Made by a program: the position numbers and the translations under genes. From assembly GCA_036872755.1 (NCBI GenBank), contig JAVHNS010000003.1, positions 2,046,001 to 2,110,000 of the forward strand: 64,000 nt of DNA, in the 5' to 3' direction. The number at the start of each line of letters is the position of its first letter. Position 1 is the first letter of the stretch. The notes beneath the pieces are model-generated. The model ran no database searches. It had not been told where the DNA came from and saw only the letters and a list, made by a program, of their open reading frames with translations. Below, one piece after another: positions 59,521 to 64,000 of the stretch. The DNA is from Orbilia blumenaviensis (taxonomy: Eukaryota > Ascomycota > Orbiliomycetes > Orbiliales > Orbiliaceae).

Positions 59521-61407
59521 GCAAGACGAACGCCTTTTTAAGATCTTCATTCAATTGATATATGGTAATAATACCCTCGCAAGGCGGTCGTTTGCTTTTG
59601 TATGATTGTTATTGCCATTCTCTCTCTTTTTTATTATTTTTGTTTTTAAAAATTATATATAATGAGGGTTTCGTAAAGTATGTGTGATTCCGAGGGATCG
59701 AGGAGTGTTATAAAATGGTGGTGGGTAGTGGTGGCGGCGCTCTTCCTTTTCCCTCTCTACGATGCAATGCGAAATAAAAAAAAAATAAAGAAAACCTAAG
59801 AAGTTGCAACTGAAAGGGACGCCGGTGATTAGTATAATTTAATGCAAAACCAAAAAAAAAGAGGTTGTATCATAATGTTGTATTTTTTTGTTAAAAAATA
59901 CTGTGACTTTGCTTCTTCATCGGCACCTTCTCGGATGGCGGGTATACGAAGGGTCTAACAGATATGATTTGATTCCATTTTCGCCCCCCTCCCCCTTTCT
60001 CGCAGTGAAGTGTTAGAAATAGGCCAATTGATGGCTGGGGGCTAGATTGGATTGGGAGTCTGACTTGCAGTAGTTAGTCTCATCTGTACTGTATCTAACA
60101 TACCGGATTTTTTTTTATAAAACCAGAATGTTGTAACGAAGCGGAGTCCAACAGTAGTTTGTCGTCGTTTTTTTGCGACTAAAACGAAGCAGCGCTCGCA
60201 GCCACTTTTGCCTCGAGATCCCCTTTACTGAAAGGGGGAGAGAGATTTAAAACCCCAGCTGCTGTGGTCTTGTCGAATGCAATCGGATGGGTAAGCATGT
60301 CAGCTTAGCCAGCTAGCTGAAAGACGATATAATAAAATAGAGTTGATGAAGACAGCTGAGCAGCAGCAGCAGCAAAGTAGCAGAGTAATCGAATCGGATC
60401 CCATTACTTTTCTTGGCTTCGTAAAGGAAACCAAGAAACAACGAAAAGGTAAAAAAAAAGGTGACCCGACTGGCTGTTCTTAGCAAGACCTGCATAATTG
60501 CGTTTCTGCAGGCAGACCCGATGAACATGGTATGATATGATATGATTTGAAGGTGGAAGAAGAATCAGAGGTAGAAGTAGAAGAAGAAGCATCATCATGC
60601 AACAGCACAACAGCACAACAGCAGCAGTAACTGTCGTCTCTTTCGCCGCCCATGTTGCATGACCATGGCCCGGGGTGGCTAGGCTAACCTATCGAAAAGC
60701 CTTGCTTTGTTTTTTTCTTCTGAAGGGAAACGCCCGGAAAGGCCATTGGTTTAGGAGGAAAAGGGAGGCAAAAACCGTACCACTAGTTTCGTATTGCCTC
60801 TGCTTTTAGAAGTGGTTTCGTGGGCTAAGCGGGTAGGTAATAAGTTTAGTAATGGGCTTTAGCTAAAGTATTGCAATTTGAGTATTTGCCGAATGGCTTA
60901 TAGTGGACTTAATTGTAGTAATAGTAGTAGTATACAACGGAAGCGGACCGAACAGGGGGGTTCGATCAGGTCACTACAAAGAAAGCTGACCACGCCGCCG
61001 CCGCCCCAACATCGATGCAATGGATGTTTTCCACGATCCAAATCGGCCCAATGAGATTCTTTGTGGCGGCCGGTGGAGTGGGAATATCGAGAGAGAGAGC
61101 TCTTTCGTATCTCTTACGTTTCCAAGAAAAAAAAATTCCTCAAGGGTTTCTTTAGGAAGAAAAGAGAGTTTTTTTCGTGTGAGGAAATATTCCGAAAAAA
61201 CGATAATGCTGGCGGGCCTTGGTCTGACGAGAGTATGTAAGAAGGAAGGAAGGAAGGGAAGGAAGGAAGGACCTCGGGTTCCCTAAGCTGGCCTTTGCCG
61301 ACGATGCCGCCGCCAATTGGCGTTATCACCCTTGCGATATGGGAATAGAACAGCAAGCAGGCAGGGCCAAGCTGGGGACCGACTTGCAACCTATGTAGAC
61401 GATTGAA

Positions 61408-61454
61408 TGTATGTATTGTATGTGTATGTATGTACATACTTCATACATACATAC
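61408..61454. repeat. TATG/CATA inverted repeat, second copy
   Basis: TATG units pass into CATA units with a 12-base palindrome centred near 61433. It shares the 19-base word ACATACTTCATACATACAT with the repeat at 59092. Confidence 0.8.
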
Positions 61455-62587
61455 CGCTAAAAAAGAAATGCATGGGGTGGATGGTGCACCTACCTTGTTC
61501 AGCAGTGCACTGCGCTTTTCTTCTGAGGAATGCGCACATGCATCGAATGCGATCGAAAGGATCAAAATATGCTAGTTGACTACTAGCTTGGCCGGTCGCA
61601 AGGTTTCGCACACATAAGCGACAATTGAAAGAGTTATGTTATTGTTATTGTTATGTTTGAATGTAATGTACCGTGAGAAGGAAAAGATCCGAGGTTTCTT
61701 CTGCTGTTGGGACGGGGAAAGGAGGGTCGGAAGGTTATTGTCGTGATGTGAAATGTGGGAGGGTGAGAAAGAGAGGGAGAGAGGTAATTGAGCGCCGCCG
61801 CCCATGCCATCATGGTTATTGATCATTTGCATCTGGGATCCCAAGATCAAGATCTTTGCGATCATGAGAGCGATTTTAATTTGTTTTTTCTTCTTTCCTT
61901 GTTCACACACACACACATTCAGTCGAAGGTCCCTTCCGTACGTTCGCGAAAGGCCTAGGTTCGAGCATTCATGAGAAAGTTTATATACTTAATATAGGCG
62001 GCACGGCGCAGAATAAATGCGCTACGCCTATTCTCTCAAAGAAAGAAACAAAGAAAAGGAAAAAGACGGGAGGGTGTGGAAATAGGAATGGGAATGGGAA
62101 AAAGAACAGGCGCTTGATGACGCCTGTCTGGCTGTCAGCAACAAAGCCATGCGACAGTGCACCACCTGTCCATTCCATGGGATCTTGGATGCTTGCTGCT
62201 TCTTAAGCTTGGGAGTGAATGGGCGACGTAGATGCACTACCCGTAGACAATAATAATAAATGTATGTGTGTACATGTATGTACAACATTCGATGGGCGAA
62301 GATAATTGATTGGGAGTCGCACATCTGCAGGTGATATCAAAGTACAGTTGGACAGGTAAGCCCAGGCCAGGCTTCGGAACTAGCGCCACTGCATACTGTA
62401 CTGTACAGTACTGTTCGTATACCGGCCAGTCAGCCAAAGTGGAGAAGCTCCCAACAGAAAATATATATATATATCCGAGTTGACAAAATTAAGATTGAAA
62501 TCACGAAAGCAGCGGGATCGCCTTTCGGCCGGTGAACGACGAATTGGAAAAGCCGCGGCGCTGGCGAAAAGAAAATTCGGTGAGAGC

Positions 62588-62602
62588 TTTTTTTTTTTTT
62601 TT
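62588..62602 (+). repeat. T15 homopolymer
   Basis: Fifteen consecutive T residues, 32 bases before the much longer T40 tract. Confidence 0.9.
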
Positions 62603-62632
62603 GCGACAAAGCTAATTAGCGGGAACTGGGCT

Positions 62633-62634
<2 letters not shown>

Positions 62635-62674
<40 letters not shown>
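62635..62674 (+). repeat. T40 homopolymer
   Basis: Forty consecutive T residues, the longest single-base run in the window. Confidence 0.9.
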
Positions 62675-63896
62675 CTATTCTGTCATCAGTAGACTACTAC
62701 GGTTTGTGTGCGATCATGTAAGGCCCTGCCGGCCTGGGAAACCTGGCGAGCGCATTTTCAAAAATCGAAGGCGACAGAAGAAAAAAAAGGAATGAAAGAA
62801 GGAATGTGGAAGAGAGAGAGAAAAAAAGGAGAGGTAGGGTTCATCCACAGTGGTGACGATGCGCAACAGTCAGCGGTACTCCGACTGTATGTAGATATAC
62901 ATTTTTTTACCTATCACAGTTAGCTTTTCTATTAGTTTGAAAATACAATACAATAACTTGCCTGTGGGGAAACCGGTTAACTGATAACAACGGCTGTTAA
63001 AAACCCCCCCAGTGCAAGTGTGGTGTTATGTGAATCAGCTAAGTTAGTGAACCAGCCAGGCCCCTCGGGCTTCGTCATTGAATTGCGAATTAGGAAGCTT
63101 TTTTTCCTTCCGTGCTCCAAGGCGCAGTCACTTAACCCTTTGCCTGAGCATGTCATGTCATTTTAGTTTGGACGGATCAGGTTATTCACCGACAATGTAA
63201 TATCGTAAGAGCGGCAATAATGAGCTCGCGGTCGCAGAGTGCAAGCCTGTTTATAAGGGTTACGTTTAGTTACTTAATTAAGTTAAAAGCCAGCGAATAT
63301 CGAATAAAAGGTATATTGGTTGTTAAAGGTCCGGAGGTATAGGTACTTCATCACTACTTGGTGGTTAAGTATAGAAGTACTCTATGCATAATATGCTTGG
63401 GGATTCATGTTTTTCATTGACAGTTCTGTGCGCCTGCAAGTGCAAGGCTTAAACATCAGTGAGAAGCTCACCGTCGTGTACTGTCTTGTATCTATTTCTA
63501 TCTAATATATATTAAAATGTCTTTGAAATGGTGTACGACTCTGATTGGCTGGTGTGATAATGATGCTAGATCTATAGATCCTCATCGGTATCCCGAGCTC
63601 GAATACAAGATATGATATCGATATATCAAAACCCAATGCAATTGCGAGCCTTGTTAGCAGGTATTCAACAGTTAATTTGTTACCACAGAATCGCGACGAT
63701 AACAGAGGACCGATCCGAACCCTAAACGATCGATCAATAGCATTGATAAAAAAACAAAAAAGACTACTTTTCCGAAACCAGTGAAGAAGGGATAACTATT
63801 TTTCTTGGAAGCTTCGTTTCAGAAACCGTCGGCCTAAGTCCAGCCAAGACTCGACGATTGCCAGGTAATTCGCTCCCTGACTTTGACCTTGCGTGA

Positions 63897-63914
63897 TGTG
63901 TGTGTGTGTGTGTG
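63897..63914 (+). repeat. (TG)n dinucleotide repeat
   Basis: Nine TG units near the right edge of the window. Confidence 0.9.
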
Positions 63915-64000
63915 TATCTGAGACCCCGAGACTTGCGCCGGACTAAGGTATTCCGGTTCCTAATCTCCTATCCATCATGTCACAGGTATCGACTAAAGAT

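Larger units (their letters stand above)
56521..64000. other. 7.5 kb gene-free, microsatellite-rich region
   Basis: It starts with a dense CT-rich tract (56521-56600), then contains many homopolymer runs, CATA/TATG repeats with perfect palindromes, GGA and GTA triplet runs and a TG repeat at the right end. No coding frame shows conserved motifs or a splice pattern. It may be the long leader/promoter of a gene beyond the window, or hold non-coding transcripts; neither can be shown. Confidence 0.5.

Overview
The window is nuclear DNA of a filamentous ascomycete (Pezizomycotina). The evidence is a set of protein-coding genes broken by short introns, mostly 50-120 nt, with GT-AG ends and CTAAC/CTAAT branch sites. 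The families are fungal in type: a UBC6-type E2, a PFA3-like palmitoyltransferase, a tau138-like TFIIIC subunit, POT1 and importin alpha. I cannot fix the genus. I see no CRISPR, prophage, operon, intact transposon, rRNA or convincing tRNA.

Layout. 1-1187: nothing clear. 1188-3597 (+): HEN1 small-RNA methyltransferase, facing 3804-5438 (-), a deaminase-fold protein. 6577-7021 (+): COA6. 8024-9750 (-): rhomboid protease, divergent from 14533-16251 (+), a PFA3-like DHHC palmitoyltransferase, across a 4.8 kb gene-free gap. 17084-18332 (-): UBC6. 19531-20580 (-): unidentified, possibly secreted protein. 21432-27604 (-): large TFIIIC subunit, head to head with 28279-32046 (+), cohesin SCC3/STAG. 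32760-33632 (-): basic CCDC137-like protein. 34097-36468 (-): POT1. 38751-40788 (+): importin alpha. 42305-47008 (+): DHX57-like DExH helicase. 47734-49244 (-): GH16 hydrolase, probably GPI-anchored. 51497-53655 (-): B-type cyclin, followed past its TAG stop by a long in-frame coiled-coil extension (50888-51496). 53656-64000: over 10 kb of microsatellites and homopolymer tracts with no gene I can support.

Together the genes are mainly nuclear and membrane housekeeping: chromosome cohesion, Pol III transcription, telomere protection, nuclear import, mitotic cyclin, RNA helicase, ERAD, palmitoylation and intramembrane proteolysis. The HEN1/deaminase pair at the left is the least ordinary. HEN1 ends in an acidic tail with four evenly spaced tryptophans that resembles an Argonaute hook, and its neighbour has the HAE/PCxxC zinc signature of nucleic-acid deaminases. 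The second unusual locus is the cyclin with its in-frame coiled-coil tail beyond an amber stop. Exon boundaries were assigned by hand from splice sites, frame and family conservation; all are predictions.
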